The notes: generated by a model not told the origin, from the letters alone. Counted from the stretch's first letter, positions 33,839 through 45,770 are shown. The stretch is DNA of 64,000 nucleotides from Linum tenue (GCA_946122785.1 CAMGYJ010000002.1:38528495-38592494), one strand, 5' to 3'. Program-made: numbers and translations.

Positions 33839-35552
33839 TTATGGTGGAGCAGTAGGAGGTGATGGAGGAAAGCTTGGAATCCATGTTCTTGGATCCCCCA
33901 GACTGAAAGCTGGTGGCGGTGGAGGGAAAGAAGCAGGAGTAGGTGAAAATGGAGGGAAGCTTGGAACCCAAGTTCTTGGATCCCCTAGATTGAAAGCTGG
34001 AGGCGGGGTGGCTGAAATAGAGAAGGCACTGGTGGGAATGGTGGGAAAGGGAATGATGGCAGTGGAGGGAGTTGAGGCAGAGGAGGCAAAGGTGGGAAAG
34101 GAAATGGCAGAGAAGGCGGCTGCGGCTGAAAGGGCAATGGAGGGAAAGGGAATGGTGGCAGTGGAGGGATCTGAGGCAGAGGAGGGAAAGGGAAAGGAAA
34201 TTTATATGGTGGGAAGAAAGGGAAGAAGAACTTTGAAGAGTTGAAAGGACTAGGAAGAGACTCTTCTTCCAAATTGCTGCAAAGGGTTTGGTTAATTTTG
34301 GTTGGCTTGTAGCTCAAGGCACTGAAGCTGTAGATGCAGAGGTTTTGCTGTCTGGATTTCACCGAGATTTGGTCTGTTGTGGTTCTGAGACCAGGAAGGC
34401 TGCAGCTTGAAGCTGAGGACTTGATCAAACTTGCTTGACACATCGATTGAATAGCTGAGCCATCATCGACGCAGTCGATTCCTTCGACGTTTGGTATTTC
34501 GAGCTTGTAGACTCCATACTTGTTGGTGGTTCTGTTGACTGAGAAGTGGATCTGTTCCTCTGTTCTTGGCGAGCTTGCTCTCAGTATGCATTGAACGTGA
34601 ACCTCGGCATCTGATGATATTGAAAATGGAACACCCACCAAAAAGTTATATTATATATGTGGACGCAAATTCACAATTGGTAACAAATCTTTGTTTGGAT
34701 GTAAGATTGTAACTATTTCCATCAGTAACACACAGCTTTGTTTGGATGGCTAAAGTGAAGCACAATTCACTCGCTTAATAATCTCTATTTTCCAAGAATC
34801 ACTTTAAAAAGGGATAGGAACGATTTAAGATTTGGTTTAACCGAAATGAAACAAAGAAGTATTTACGAATCGAAATTAACTATTATTAAAATGAAATCTA
34901 GTATTTAATATTTAAAATCTAAATAATATTTTAGTATCGGGTTTCGGTTTATCGATTTCAACCAAACATCACAGTGTAGGGGAAAATAGAAGAATGAACC
35001 AAACTTATATCAAACATTATCTAAATTGGCAGGAGTTTAAGCCTGCTGTATAAAGAAAACCACCAAAATCAAACAGTTCAGTTTTGGATAACATAATAAA
35101 TAAAGTCATGAAATTTAGTATCGGGTCCTGTTGAACCAAAAACCTATAATTGTATAATGTAGGTAATGATAGAATCCGAATGCATTAACAATTGGTTTCG
35201 TGGTGTAGTTGGTTATCACGTCAGTCTAACACACTGAAGGTCTCCGGTTCGAACCCGGGCGAAGCCAACTTTTTGCTGATAATTTTTTCACTCCTTGAAC
35301 ACTGCTATACTATGTACTGCGATTCCAACATTGGCTGAACTACTGCAATTCCAAAGAAATGAGCTTTTGAGCATAGTAATTACCTGGCAAGAAGTAACTG
35401 TGCTTGGAGAAAGTGGAAGTGGAGCAAGCATCACAGTACACAGAACCCATAATGGTAATCCTGGTCCCCTGAGGATTGTCCGGCTGAGCAGAGATGCATA
35501 GTGAGTGGAGCGTGGTGAAGAGAATTGCAAGGAAAATGAATGGAGGAGCCAT
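33839..35552 (-). CDS. Pollen Ole e 1/extensin-like secreted proline-rich protein, 2 exons
   Basis: Exon 1 is 35552-35384, the intron 35383-34611 (GT-AG), and exon 2 starts at 34610. Residues 1-22 form a signal peptide (FIFLAILFTTLHSLCISA). The Ole e 1 domain follows: GSVYCDACSTSTFSKHSYFL, EVHVQCILRASSP, CVDDGSAIQSMCQASL and LCIYSFSALSYKP, with the conserved cysteines. Then comes a long Pro/Phe repeat (FPFPPLPP). The open frame stops at 33985 (264 aa), but a family-typical tail (FNLGDPRTW twice, ending SPPTAPP) continues in another frame to 33839. That points to a one-base shift in the proline-rich part. Such proteins act in the cell wall. The intron contains a tRNA gene on the other strand. 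Confidence 0.88.
35194..35267 (+). tRNA. tRNA-Val (anticodon AAC)
   Basis: 74 bases. The acceptor stem is GGTTTCG with CGAAGCC (one G-T pair), then discriminator A. The anticodon arm is TCAGT-CTAACAC-ACTGA with anticodon AAC at 35228-35230. The T arm contains GGTTCGAAC. A run of five Ts at 35270-35274 fits RNA polymerase III termination. It lies antisense within the intron of the Ole e 1 family gene. Confidence 0.96.
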
Positions 35553-35972
35553 GGGAGCACAAGCTGCTTCTTCTTCTTCTTCTTTGAGCTAGAGCATTTT
35601 GTAGTAAGGGAGGAATTTTGTGAAAAGAAGAGAACTTTTCTGCTTGTTGTTATCATTGCCTGCAGCTGTGTTCTTTTTGTTGGTTGGATTTCGGTGGGTT
35701 GTGTGGCAAATAATGGAGCCCGTGACTAGCTAGCTAGTTTGGTGTTAGGAGGAACTGTAGTTGTTTGAATGGGAAAGCATGGAAAAAAGAAGGAAATGAA
35801 ATCCTCCATTAATGGATATCATTCCACTAGCTAGAAAACAAGGACATGTGAGTTCCTGCTTCTTCTTTCTTTTTTCCTTTTGGCAGCTACTTCTAGCAAG
35901 TGGGCAGCTCATAGCTGTGGGGACTCGAATGCCAAATTTCCAGACTTGAAATTGCTCTCTATCTATATCATA

Positions 35973-35975
<3 letters not shown>

Positions 35976-36048
<73 letters not shown>
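35976..36048. repeat. (CT)n microsatellite upstream of the Ole e 1 gene
   Basis: About 36 uninterrupted CT units, read as (GA)n on the gene strand, about 420 bases before its start codon. Long GA tracts near plant promoters can bind BPC/GAGA factors. Length is likely to vary between individuals. Confidence 0.97.
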
Positions 36049-36053
<5 letters not shown>

Positions 36054-37959
36054 ATCTGATCACAACCACCACCAAATTCAGGGTTTTGGAAACACAGGTT
36101 TTGGCAGCAGCAGCTGGGAGGGGCATTTGTATTTTCTACTTTGTAGCTGGCAAATACAAGTGAAGTTGTGAACTTCTTTGTCCCTCACAAAAAGTGCACA
36201 TATAGAGTTTGTGGTGGTAGTAAGCCTAGGCTAGCTTGCTTCAATCATTTGTTGGCTTCTAGTCTAATGGAAGTCCCTGTTTATTAACAAAGAGATATAT
36301 TGAAATGAGAATCAAAATCTAAACTCTGGATCCAATTAAATCAAAGTAGAAGATATCAGAAAAAAGATTAGTAGATAAGCGGCAAAATTTTTGGCATGTA
36401 AACTATATCGTAGTCGTACAAGAGAATCATCAAAGTTGTAGTGCGACAAAATATTTTTGCTACAAATTAGCATAACAAATATAGTTGTGCTCATCTCTTG
36501 GTTCATTTTTTCTGTTTATTTAATAAAATTTTATCGCCCATTATAAAAATTAAAATAATATAGAAAATTATATGATAAATATTTATAAGAATCATGATAA
36601 TGTGAGTGTCTAAATCTAAAATTATTTGCACACCTATGGCACAATACTACTAGGTCTGAGCAGGTTTTTCTTCTTACCTCAAGTTTGTGATGCCAATGCC
36701 AAAAAAAAAAAAAAAAGGTAAACGAGATCTTATAAAATGAATACTTGTTTTGAATGCCCAAAGTAAACAAAATTATATGTAATTGATAATTTTATCTAAT
36801 TCAAAGAAACTTTTATATAGATTGAGAAACTTAAAACTTACTGATTTTAAAAAGATATATGATCAAATTTAGTTCCATTGTATGCTAAGTTGTGAAACAA
36901 TTACTATTTCACTTTCAACCTCTCAATAACACAACTAATGGTGAATTCAACGTGCTAATTGTATTTCCAAACTCCAAATCCGAACTTCCTAATGCAATCA
37001 TCTATGGACTATGCGTGACAACTAAACTAACAAGGTCTAGGTTTATCTAGAAGAAGTTTGCGCTTTGTGAGCAAACCAATATAACCGTTCATCGCCACAA
37101 CAAATAATTAATTATTGCGAGCGATCTCTGGCAGTCTGGCTGAATAAGGCAGATCATCAAATGGGCAACATTACAGACATAGAAGCCAGATAGATAGGAT
37201 GGGTAAGTGGGCCTCCTAGGGGTTTCGCGGCCCAAGAGCAGCTCCGAATGGTCCATCATCTTGGCGTCCCAGCACCAAACCATGCATAGGCGTTAATACC
37301 TTGGATGGTTCCAAGTTAGACTGCATTTCATTTTTGGTCCATGTCACTTGGCCTGGCCAGTGTCATGGCCAAGCAGTGATAACATGACGTCTACCTCGTT
37401 GGTTTGACTTTGGAGAACATATATATTAGGCGTCAGCAGAGCAGAAGAGAGCAGAGCAGACAGGATATGGGAAGGAAGAGGACACATAAAGAGAACACGC
37501 CTTGGCCCTCCTGGCTGCGGTTTGTTGTTTACCTCAAACTCAGTAGCTGCCGAATTATTCAATCAGTTTATTGGAGCAATAACCCCAATCACATCCCCCT
37601 ATATATCAATATTTCATCATTCCATTTCCATGCATCCACTCAAATAACGGTGTGTTTGTGTTACAAGTTATTTGATGATGGCATGTTATTACCTGACAGA
37701 CGATTGAGATGCATTTAAAAATATATTACTGTTCGAATTCAGTGTATTTGTGCTTAAATTTGGTGTTTGCAAAACCGTGACGAACCAACAATATGATTGG
37801 AAAAACTGCCTTGTATGATTGAAATTACACAGGTTTCTCGAGACCCAATCATTACTAACATTTAAAAATGTATTTTTTTAAGCTGACGCAAATGTGCCAG
37901 TTATTTAGCTTGACATATTCATCGAACCAAATAGGTATCGATCTGAGAGGAACATTTGT
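36049..37959. other. Intergenic between the Ole e 1 gene and the MITE
   Basis: AT-rich. There is a 16-base A-run at about 36701-36716. No coding sequence, RNA or element end is recognised. Confidence 0.4.
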
Positions 37960-37967
37960 CTCCTGTG

Positions 37968-38460
37968 TAGGGCTGTCAATTTGGTGTGGGTTGGTTAACC
38001 AAACCATTAAGTATGAAAAACCAAAAATCAAAACACAATCCAAAAAATCAAAAACCAAAACCATTAAGGCCCTTATTGGTTTTCGGTTGCCAAAAACCAA
38101 TAAGGGCTTAATGGTTTTGGTTTTGGTTTGGATAACCAAAAAAACCAACATGTACTCATACACTCATATTTATTCTCATTTCCCTCCTTTTTATTGAATA
38201 AACGTCATAATAATTATAAATGGCCATTACAATTATTGGTTGGCATGCGTGTCAAAAAACCAAAAACAAAAATATTTGTTGATAAATAATTTTGTTCTTA
38301 TTGGTTTCTTAATGGTTTCTATTGGTTTTTCGGTTTTAAACCAAACCAAACCATTAAGTTGCTTATTGGTTTAAAACCAAAAAAACTGAAACTATTAGCT
38401 TTCCAATTGGTTTGGTTTCGGTTAAAACCAAAAAAACCAAAAACCATATGGACAGCCCTA
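37968..38460. mobile_element. hAT-type MITE, complete
   Basis: 493 bp. Ends are tagggctgtc and gacagcccta, perfect 10 bp inverted repeats. They are flanked by an identical 8 bp duplication ctcctgtg at 37960-37967 and 38461-38468, which is diagnostic of hAT. The interior is packed with ggttttggtt and aaccaaaacc motifs in both orientations and codes for nothing. Confidence 0.93.
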
Positions 38461-38656
38461 CTCCTGTGTTGAGTTCTATGTAAAAGTTACCCCTAGTGAA
38501 TTTTTGTAGTGTTTTCCATTTTAGTACATTACTCTCTCTGATTTTCTTATCATGAAATGAGGTATTGAACTTCGAGAGAATATAAAGTACTCTTATATAT
38601 AACATGAAATCCTCAATAACAAGTACAAAATAATAATAATACAAGGACATAGCAAC

Positions 38657-38662
<6 letters not shown>

Positions 38663-38692
<30 letters not shown>
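38663..38692. repeat. (AT)n microsatellite
   Basis: About 15 AT units just downstream of the glutaredoxin stop. Confidence 0.95.
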
Positions 38693-38696
<4 letters not shown>

Positions 38697-38714
38697 ATAT
38701 TATGACATCAATCA

Positions 38715-39185
38715 TCAAGTACTAGAGCCAGAGAGCGCCAGCTTCCTTGAGAAGCGGGACGAGGGTGCCGTTATGTGGGAAGCCATGACCCGGTCCATCG
38801 CTCCGACCAGCTTCCCGCCGATGAAGACCACGGGGACGGCGCCGGACGAGGAGCTGGAGATGTTGTTGTTGTTGAGCTGGAGGCGGAGCAAGGCCCGCTC
38901 CATCTCCTTGCCACGTGGGTCGTGGTCCAGCTCGATGACCGTGGGCCCCACTCCCAGCCCGCAGAGCAGCCGCTTCACAGCGTGGCACATGCAGCAGCTG
39001 GAGACGCTGAATACCACCACCGCGCTCTCCGCCGCCAGCCTCGCCACCAGCCTCTCCACCGGCTCCGCGGCTGCCACCTGGTACCTCCGCCCTCCCCCTC
39101 CTCCTCCTCCTCCGCCGTAGTACGCCGACTGCCTCCAAGACTCATGGTGGTGGTGGTACTGCTGCTGGTGTGTATACATTATCAC
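38715..39185 (-). CDS. ROXY: CC-type glutaredoxin (ROXY class) with frameshifted C-terminus
   Basis: 156 codons as read. A His-rich and Gly-rich N-terminus (nine glycines) precedes the glutaredoxin fold: [19 protein letters not shown] with the CCMC active site, then [22 protein letters not shown]-type members then end in a conserved Leu-rich stretch and ALWL, used to bind TGA bZIP factors. Here those residues ([15 protein letters not shown]) are present but in the next frame. The frame is lost at TT 38771-38772, where one base appears to be missing. The frame as read ends SGSST. The N-terminal start is the only upstream ATG in frame. Either this allele has lost TGA binding or the base is a sequencing error. 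Plant ROXY proteins act in the nucleus in petal, anther and stress control. Confidence 0.9.
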   Translation of the reverse strand: MIMYTHQQQYHHHHESWRQSAYYGGGGGGGGGRRYQVAAAEPVERLVARLAAESAVVVFSVSSCCMCHAVKRLLCGLGVGPTVIELDHDPRGKEMERALLRLQLNNNNISSSSSGAVPVVFIGGKLVGAMDRVMASHITAPSSRFSRKLALSGSST

Positions 39186-39312
39186 GGTGGAATAAGAATG
39201 AATGAACTAGTGCAATTTGGCTTTGTTTGTTTGTTTGTTCTTTTTTTTTTGTTTGCTCTTGTGGCTTTGTTTGCAGTAAGGATATGATTTGGTGGTTTGG
39301 GGAATGGGCATG

Positions 39313-39326
39313 CTATATATATATAA
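39313..39326 (-). promoter_or_regulatory. TATA-like element upstream of the glutaredoxin
   Basis: The minus strand reads ccttatatatatatag about 130 bases before the start codon. Confidence 0.5.
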
Positions 39327-39664
39327 GGAGAAGGAGATGGGTAGTTTGGGGAATTTGCTTTGCTTTTGCTTTGCTTAGCTTAGTGTGTTGTGTTTATTAT
39401 GTGTTGGTTTGTTGTCTGTAGTTGTCGAGGGGGCGTGAATGGATGAAAGCAGCTGGGCAGGGGAAAAAGAAAGAAAAGAGGCCAAAAAGAAGTTGTCAGT
39501 ACAGTAAGAGAAGGCGGCTATGGATGTTTCTTTGTTCGTCTGTCTTTACTCTTGTGTCTAGTGTACATTTCGAGTACATACATATACACTAATTAAGCTA
39601 GCTAGTTAGTAACTTGGTATGTAATGTTTATAGTAATCATTCATTGAGATGGGATTTATAAATA

Positions 39665-41562
39665 CTGAATTGCTAAATGTCGCCCTAAGAATTGTTAAAC
39701 GTCGCCCTAACTTAAAAGTCTAATTACCTATATACCCCTAATGAAAATTTAAAACTTTGAGCAACCAAACAGCCCTCAACCCTTCACCCTCCTTCCCTTC
39801 CACCCTTCCACCCACCCTCCGCCCTCTGCAAATACCCACCGCCGCCGGAGAAGAAGTCTGAACCGCCTCGCCGCCGATCATCTCGCCACCCACCCTCTGG
39901 CCGCCGCAATCTCCCGTCGCCGCCGGAGAAGAAGGTTGAACCGGCAACCCCCTCGCCGCCGATCATCTCGCCACCCACCTCTGCCCTCTGCAATCTCCCG
40001 CCGCCGCCGGAGAAGAAGGCTGAACCGCACCGCCAGTCGCCGCGCGACTCCTCTCTCGCCGCCCGCGTCCAGTCGCCGCCGCCGAAGCATCTCGCCGTTC
40101 CCGCTCGCGTCGTCCTCGCCCGTCGCCCGTCGCCGCTCGCGTCGTCCCCGGAGAAGGTAACGAGAGAGACTCGCGATTCAGCCGTGGCCCGACCGCGGTC
40201 AACGCGCGGTTGACCGTCGGTTGAACCGCGGTCAACGTGCGGTTGAGCCAGCGGCTGACCGCGGTTCAACCGACGGTCAACCGCGCGTTGACCGCGGTCG
40301 GGCCTTTTTTTTTTAAATTCTGTTTTTTAATATTCTTTATTTTTATTATTCGTTAAATAAATGTTAATAATAAAAAAAAATTAAAAAAATATACTTAATA
40401 AAAAGAATTTAGTTATATTATTGATAAATGTTAATTTAGTTATAATGATAATTAATAATAACGTATTCGATAAATGTTAATTTAGTTATAATCTTAATTT
40501 AGTTATAATTTAGTTATATGATATAAAAAATTTTAAAATCGTATTCGATAATTGTTAATTAAAGATAACAAATTTAAAGAACATTATAAAAAAACTAAAA
40601 ATGTGTTTTTATCATTTTAATAATCAAAATTTCAAAGTAATTCGTTTATCTACTTAATTATTAATAATTTTACCTTGATTAAAAAGTAAATAATTATTAC
40701 ATAGAACGTAACATAAATGTTAAAACTATTAGTTTTATAATTTTAATTATGAAAATCTTAAATTAATTACTTTATGTACTCCATTATTAATAATTCAAAC
40801 TTTTTTTGAAGATGTCTGGACATGGAATGGGTAAACCGGATATGATTAAGGCGAGAAATAAGGAGAAAATGGAAGGTCGTGCTTGTAGACTTACGGCGAC
40901 TGGTAGGAAGGAAAATGAAGAAAAAAATCCACCTAAGGTTGGAAGGAAGAAGAAGGCGGATGTAGTGCGTCCTGACGGCCACCCTATTATTTATGCAATA
41001 AATTTAATCTTAATTTGTAATGCAAAATCTAATCTTAATTTTCTAGATTAACACCAAATTAAATCTAATCTTAATTTAAGGCCAAATCTAATCTTAATTT
41101 CTAATGCTAAATCCTTCAATTCCAAAAATAATTATGCAAATAAATCTAAAAAATTATATAAATCAAAACCCAACAAATTATTTCATGGAACAAATCATAA
41201 ATCATATAAAAAATAGAAAATTATTCAACGAAAAAAAAACCCAAAAAATGCCCAACCGCAAGTGACCTGCGGTTGGACCATGGCCGGACCGCAAATCACC
41301 CGCGGTTCCCATTTTCTGTGTTTTTTTTCAGTTCATGTTTTTACCTCGTCGGAGTCGCTACTCATGATTCAGACGTCCTACCGACGATATCGACTTCAAA
41401 ATGACGATGAGAGATTTTTCTCTCCTTAGATAGTGTTTTTTTAGTCCAAGTGATGTTTGTTTGAGGAAGAGAAGGTAAAGAAGCTATGGGGGTTAAAAGT
41501 GTAACTTTTATTCTTTTTAGGGCGACCTTTAGCAATTTTAAGGGCGACCTTTAGCAACTCCC
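39665..41562. mobile_element. MULE-like non-autonomous element with GC-rich core
   Basis: The left end reads ttgctaaatgtcgccctaag then ttgttaaacgtcgccctaa. The right end is the inverse, ttagggcgacctttagcaa twice. tataaata flanks both sides (39657-39664 and 41563-41570), 8 of a possible 9 bp duplication. The interior is 39.77-40.31 kb of GC-rich sequence with a ~85 bp unit repeated about three times (cgccgccggagaagaag...), then a large palindrome, then AT-rich DNA. Overlapping frames in the GC-rich part are composition artefacts. A short frame at 40806-41051 (GHGMGKPDMIKARNKEKMEG) could be a captured exon. Length is 1898 bp and no transposase is seen. Confidence 0.75.
40186..40304. repeat. Perfect 49 bp-arm palindrome, 21 bp spacer
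   Basis: The left arm (40186-40234, starting ggcccgaccgcggtcaacg) is exactly the reverse complement of the right arm (40256-40304). Each arm repeats ggttgacc/ggttgaacc motifs, so the arms also have internal symmetry. A run of Ts follows. Lies inside the MULE-like element. Confidence 0.95.
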
Positions 41563-41570
41563 TATAAATA

Positions 41571-44500
41571 TATTGGTGCTAGATCGACCTATGATGATCA
41601 AATAAATTAACATCTGTATATATAACTAAAATCATAATACATATCATACATGGTAATGACTAATGTATATCGTACTTGAAATTATTTGGCCATTGGATCT
41701 ACTTCGTAGTATTTCGACGAACTAGAATCACCATTTTACTCTTCAAGCTTGGATATTTACAGAGTTAATATTTGATATCTATCAAATTAGACGTTAGAAT
41801 ATAGTATCAATATATACTCAAACTCATTTAATTCAATGTTTAGATAGAAATGTTTCAGTAGTCTTTTATATATATATATATATATATATACTTTAAAACA
41901 CATAGCAGAGTAGTACCATATATTGTAAGTTGTATTAATTAGTGTTGAATGAGGTATTAATTATGAGTAACTCTTAGTTTCTTTTTCTACTCTTCTTGAG
42001 TTACTCTATCTTTGAAAAGAAAACAGATAAATAACCTTACAGTGATTAATTCGATCCAATGAGGCAGGCAAAGGAAAATACTGCCAGCCAACCACGCAGT
42101 TTATGAACCCCTTTAACCTCCACTACTACTCAAACATGATTATCACCACGCACTCAAGTCTAACTGATCCAGCCAGGGCTTCCAATTTACTGGATGCATC
42201 AGCTTAGCTTTATGGTGAGAAATAATTGGGGGTGTGTAATGGTCCGGTCGGTAGTAGATCGCATCAGATTAAATCGAAGTTTGGATTGGACTGAATCGAA
42301 CCGAGCATAATTTTGTCCGGTCTTCGATTCCAATGAATTTTGTAATTACTAGAGAAATGATGGATCGAGCAGATATTAGTATCGGACCGAACCAACCTAA
42401 ATGAACCAAAAGCATTAATGGTCTGGTCATTGATCCTAAAATCTCTTTAACTAATGGATCGCAGTTCTATTAGTGTGGTCCCGAGGAACCAGACCCAACT
42501 GTTAGAAATAACCGAGGCATGGTTGGGCGTGGCAGCGTAATGGGGGCAAATTCTGAGGTGGTAGACGGCTGCTTGTGTCCTTGTTGTCGGCTCTCTCCAT
42601 CTACACAAGTCACAAGCTAAGCAAAGCTAAGCTAGCTCCAGAAAGCAAACAAAGATGGGATATATGGGAATGGGATTGTGGGAAGGAAGACAAGCCTAGC
42701 TTGTTCTGCGTCACCTTTTTTTGCGTTATGTAGATGACGTCTGACCGTCCGCCGCGCATGTTAAAAGGTAAAAAGCAAACACCCAACATGCTTATACACA
42801 TTGCATCACCTTGTTTTCTCACACCTCCATCCCATGTACATATACAATCGTCATCATCATTAGTTGCCATTGATTAACTTAAAAAGGTCATCATCTTTCT
42901 TCTTCTTCTTCTTCACATGTCAACGGCTCGTCTTGACCCTCTCCTTGAGATTCTCTACTGCAAATGCAATCATAGTGTCCCATATATGTTGATTTTATGT
43001 CAAAGAAACATGATCATTTCCCATTCCCCCCATCTTTAACCAATACATGTCTAGTTGAAATCACGAATTAACCGCTGTTAATTAAACGGTCAATGTTGAG
43101 GATATCATACATTCCATGTTTTACTAAATTTACCATTCTACTACGAGGGTGCGTTATGGTGACTAGCTAGTGGTCTTTCATCATCATTTGTTAATAATAA
43201 TGTGGTCAGGAGATCAATTAGCTAGTGTCCATAAGGAATAGAGCTCAGCTCACTAGTTAGTTATCAAATATTTATCAATTGCTTCATTTGAGTTAAGACT
43301 ACCAATAACATATAGATTGGAAATAACTTTTGAATGACAGGTGCCCTATCTAACATATAAAATAAAGTCTTATTATCATATAAGTACGTACTTTCAAATT
43401 CATGACATTTCAATCATCGAATAGTTAAGTATCGTAATGAATTTGAAAATTTTCTATCTTAATAACTTCATTGGACAACCTCAATATAAGTAGAAGGTGA
43501 GACTTTGGATTTGTCACACGATATGAGTAAGTTTTGATATGAAAGAATTAATGTCCAAATTTGTTTATACAAGGGATCAAGCTCACCATCTTGAGGTGAC
43601 ATTAGAATATTTTGCCACTACATTAAAACTCACTTTCTTCTTACTTTGTTACGATAATATTGATTTATTGTGCTAAAAATTAAATCTCCAATTGAAATAA
43701 TTTATATTCGGAAAAATGACACCAAATTTTAACTATTAATTCTGCAACTAAACTTCACTATCCACGTGATTAATATTTAATATCGTAGACGATACAAAAT
43801 CCACCAAGACTCTTCTAGCTGGTGCAGCCCACAGGACGAGGGTGCACGTTTTGATTGTTTTGTAATTAAGCCCCTTTTACTTACCACCTGCAATTCTGTG
43901 GGTTCAAAATATATAAACTACACATGAACGTACCAAAATTTGTTTTTGTATGGACGGACGTCATCACCTTCTTCCCCTCTGCCTTTTCACTTTTAAGAAA
44001 GGTCTCCTTTCACTAACAACATAGTTTAAGCCTTCTAGAAATTAAACTAGCTCGGATGAGGAAAGAAGAAACAAAAACAAGCACACACCCTTCAAAAGCA
44101 CCCTTTAGTTATGCAAATGCAATCATGCATAAATCAGAGATGATAACCGGAAGAAAAACTCAAAAGTCTAACTTTAGGGGTGACCTTAGCTAATACGTAA
44201 TTTTAATATTTGTAATATTATATCGTTTGTATCCATTAAATCACACATCAATAGTGAACGAGTGTATTGATCCTACCACTAATAAAATTCATATGATTAT
44301 GTTTTATGGTATGTAGAATCGTTACAATGATCGATTTGATTTAATATTCGACATCGTTATGGCTTTTCACACATCCAAACATCCTAGTTGAGTTCTAAAG
44401 GTGGCTTTTGGAAGTTGGGACGGATGAATAATCTAGTTTCTTCTCAACTACGATACAAAAGCTACCTGATAAAAGGAAAGGAAAAGAATGGGGATTTGGG

Positions 44501-45215
44501 TTCTTGGGTAGGTAGCCAGTATATGTATGTATGTTTTGACATACTGCTCAGTTAATAGTTTATCACCCCAAAAAGCAGGGACAGAAGCTGCAGTTGCTAT
44601 TTATAGAGTAGTGAAAAAGTGATAAAAATGTGTTGGTAAAACAAGCAACAATGAATCAGCCCATTTCGACACAGACAGCAAAGTAAAAGAAAGATAAAGA
44701 AACTCAGAGGCGTGGCCCTGCGTACGGTTGCGCCGAATACCGGCGGAGGATCAGGATTCCGGACCTGGACCCTGCTGTAAAAAAAATACTGTACATACAT
44801 TAACCCTAGCTCCCTGTTTTACCCGCTTACTTTTACCAACTTTATTCTCTTTCTTTCTTGTTTTTTTTTTTTTATGGTCTGTGTATGATAATTGGTTGAT
44901 ACCGGCGTGCGAGATATAATAAGTCAAACACCAGAAGCTTTTACTATGCGAGAATGCACCGTCATCTCAGCATTATTTTTTACTTTTTACTTCCACTAAC
45001 TGGCTCGGCAAAATTGTGACCTAGAGTTTCTGGGCCGAGCCCGCAGTTAAGTGAACTGATGAGTACCTGGGATAACTTCCCTTCCCCTTTGATCTGTTTA
45101 ATTTTGGGCCAAGACAGCCCATGCTTGTTTAGGTACACACTCACCCAAGCCTTTTGAGACTCCAATTCAATAATATGTTTTTTGACATTAAAAAAAATAT
45201 ATGTGCTTTTTGAAA
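41571..45215. other. Gene-poor AT-rich stretch
   Basis: Contains a (TA)n tract (41867-41890). A degenerate segment with ggtccggtcgg and ggaccgaacc motifs (about 42238-42500) looks like a hAT-type remnant. A short (CTT)n is near 42898. No protein or RNA gene is recognised. An 86-codon minus frame at 42610-42870 has no known domain. Confidence 0.4.
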
Positions 45216-45219
45216 GTCC

Positions 45220-45770
45220 AGGAATGGTAAAAATATCCGTAACTATGGATATCCGCACGAATTTGGTCTAATTGGGTAGGGTAAAATCCGAATCCGAAAG
45301 ACATTTAGTGGTACGGGTAAAATCCGAACCCGAATATTGCGGGTAATGGGTGGGCATGGGTTTCTCACTATCCAACCCAAACCCTCCCGATTATACACAT
45401 GCATATGTATTTTATCTAGAAATAATCATTATTTTTCTCTAACATATTTTATATTTAGCATATAAATATAATATTTTCATGAAATTATTTATTTTTAATT
45501 AATTTTCTTCATTCTAGTGAATTATTGTCATACTTTTCCTTTTACGTAATGTGAGAATACATGTGAAAGTTAACATATTGGTTGGAGTTATGAGGAGAAA
45601 TTATTACCCATGGATAACCGTGGATACCCGAAACCCGAATGGGGATGGGCATGGTTTTAATTTTCTACACATTTCACATGTGGGTATGGGTATGGGTAAA
45701 ACCCGAACTACTATGGGTAGAGTGACTGATATGCACTATCCGCGCCCGACCCATTGTCATCCCTAATTGG
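45220..45770. mobile_element. Degenerate hAT-like MITE
   Basis: Left part ccaggaatggtaaaaatatcc, right part ggcccgacccattgtcatccct-like, with many gggtatggg and aacccgaa motifs between. The ends resemble the tagggatgacaatgggt class. No exact target duplication was found. Confidence 0.4.

Noticed and set aside
35288..35656. 122-codon minus frame overlapping exon 1 of the Ole e 1 gene
   Set aside because: It is a shadow frame. The 35552 frame has the signal peptide, the YCDAC motif and a consistent splice site.
39738..40269. Several overlapping Arg/Gly-rich frames on both strands
   Set aside because: They arise from GC-rich tandem repeats and the palindrome inside the MULE-like element. No frame is favoured.
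40256..40312. GC hairpin followed by Ts as a rho-independent terminator
   Set aside because: The window is plant nuclear DNA with introns. The stem is a 49 bp palindrome, far longer than such terminators.
42610..42870. 86-codon minus frame
   Set aside because: No known domain and no supporting promoter or splice evidence.
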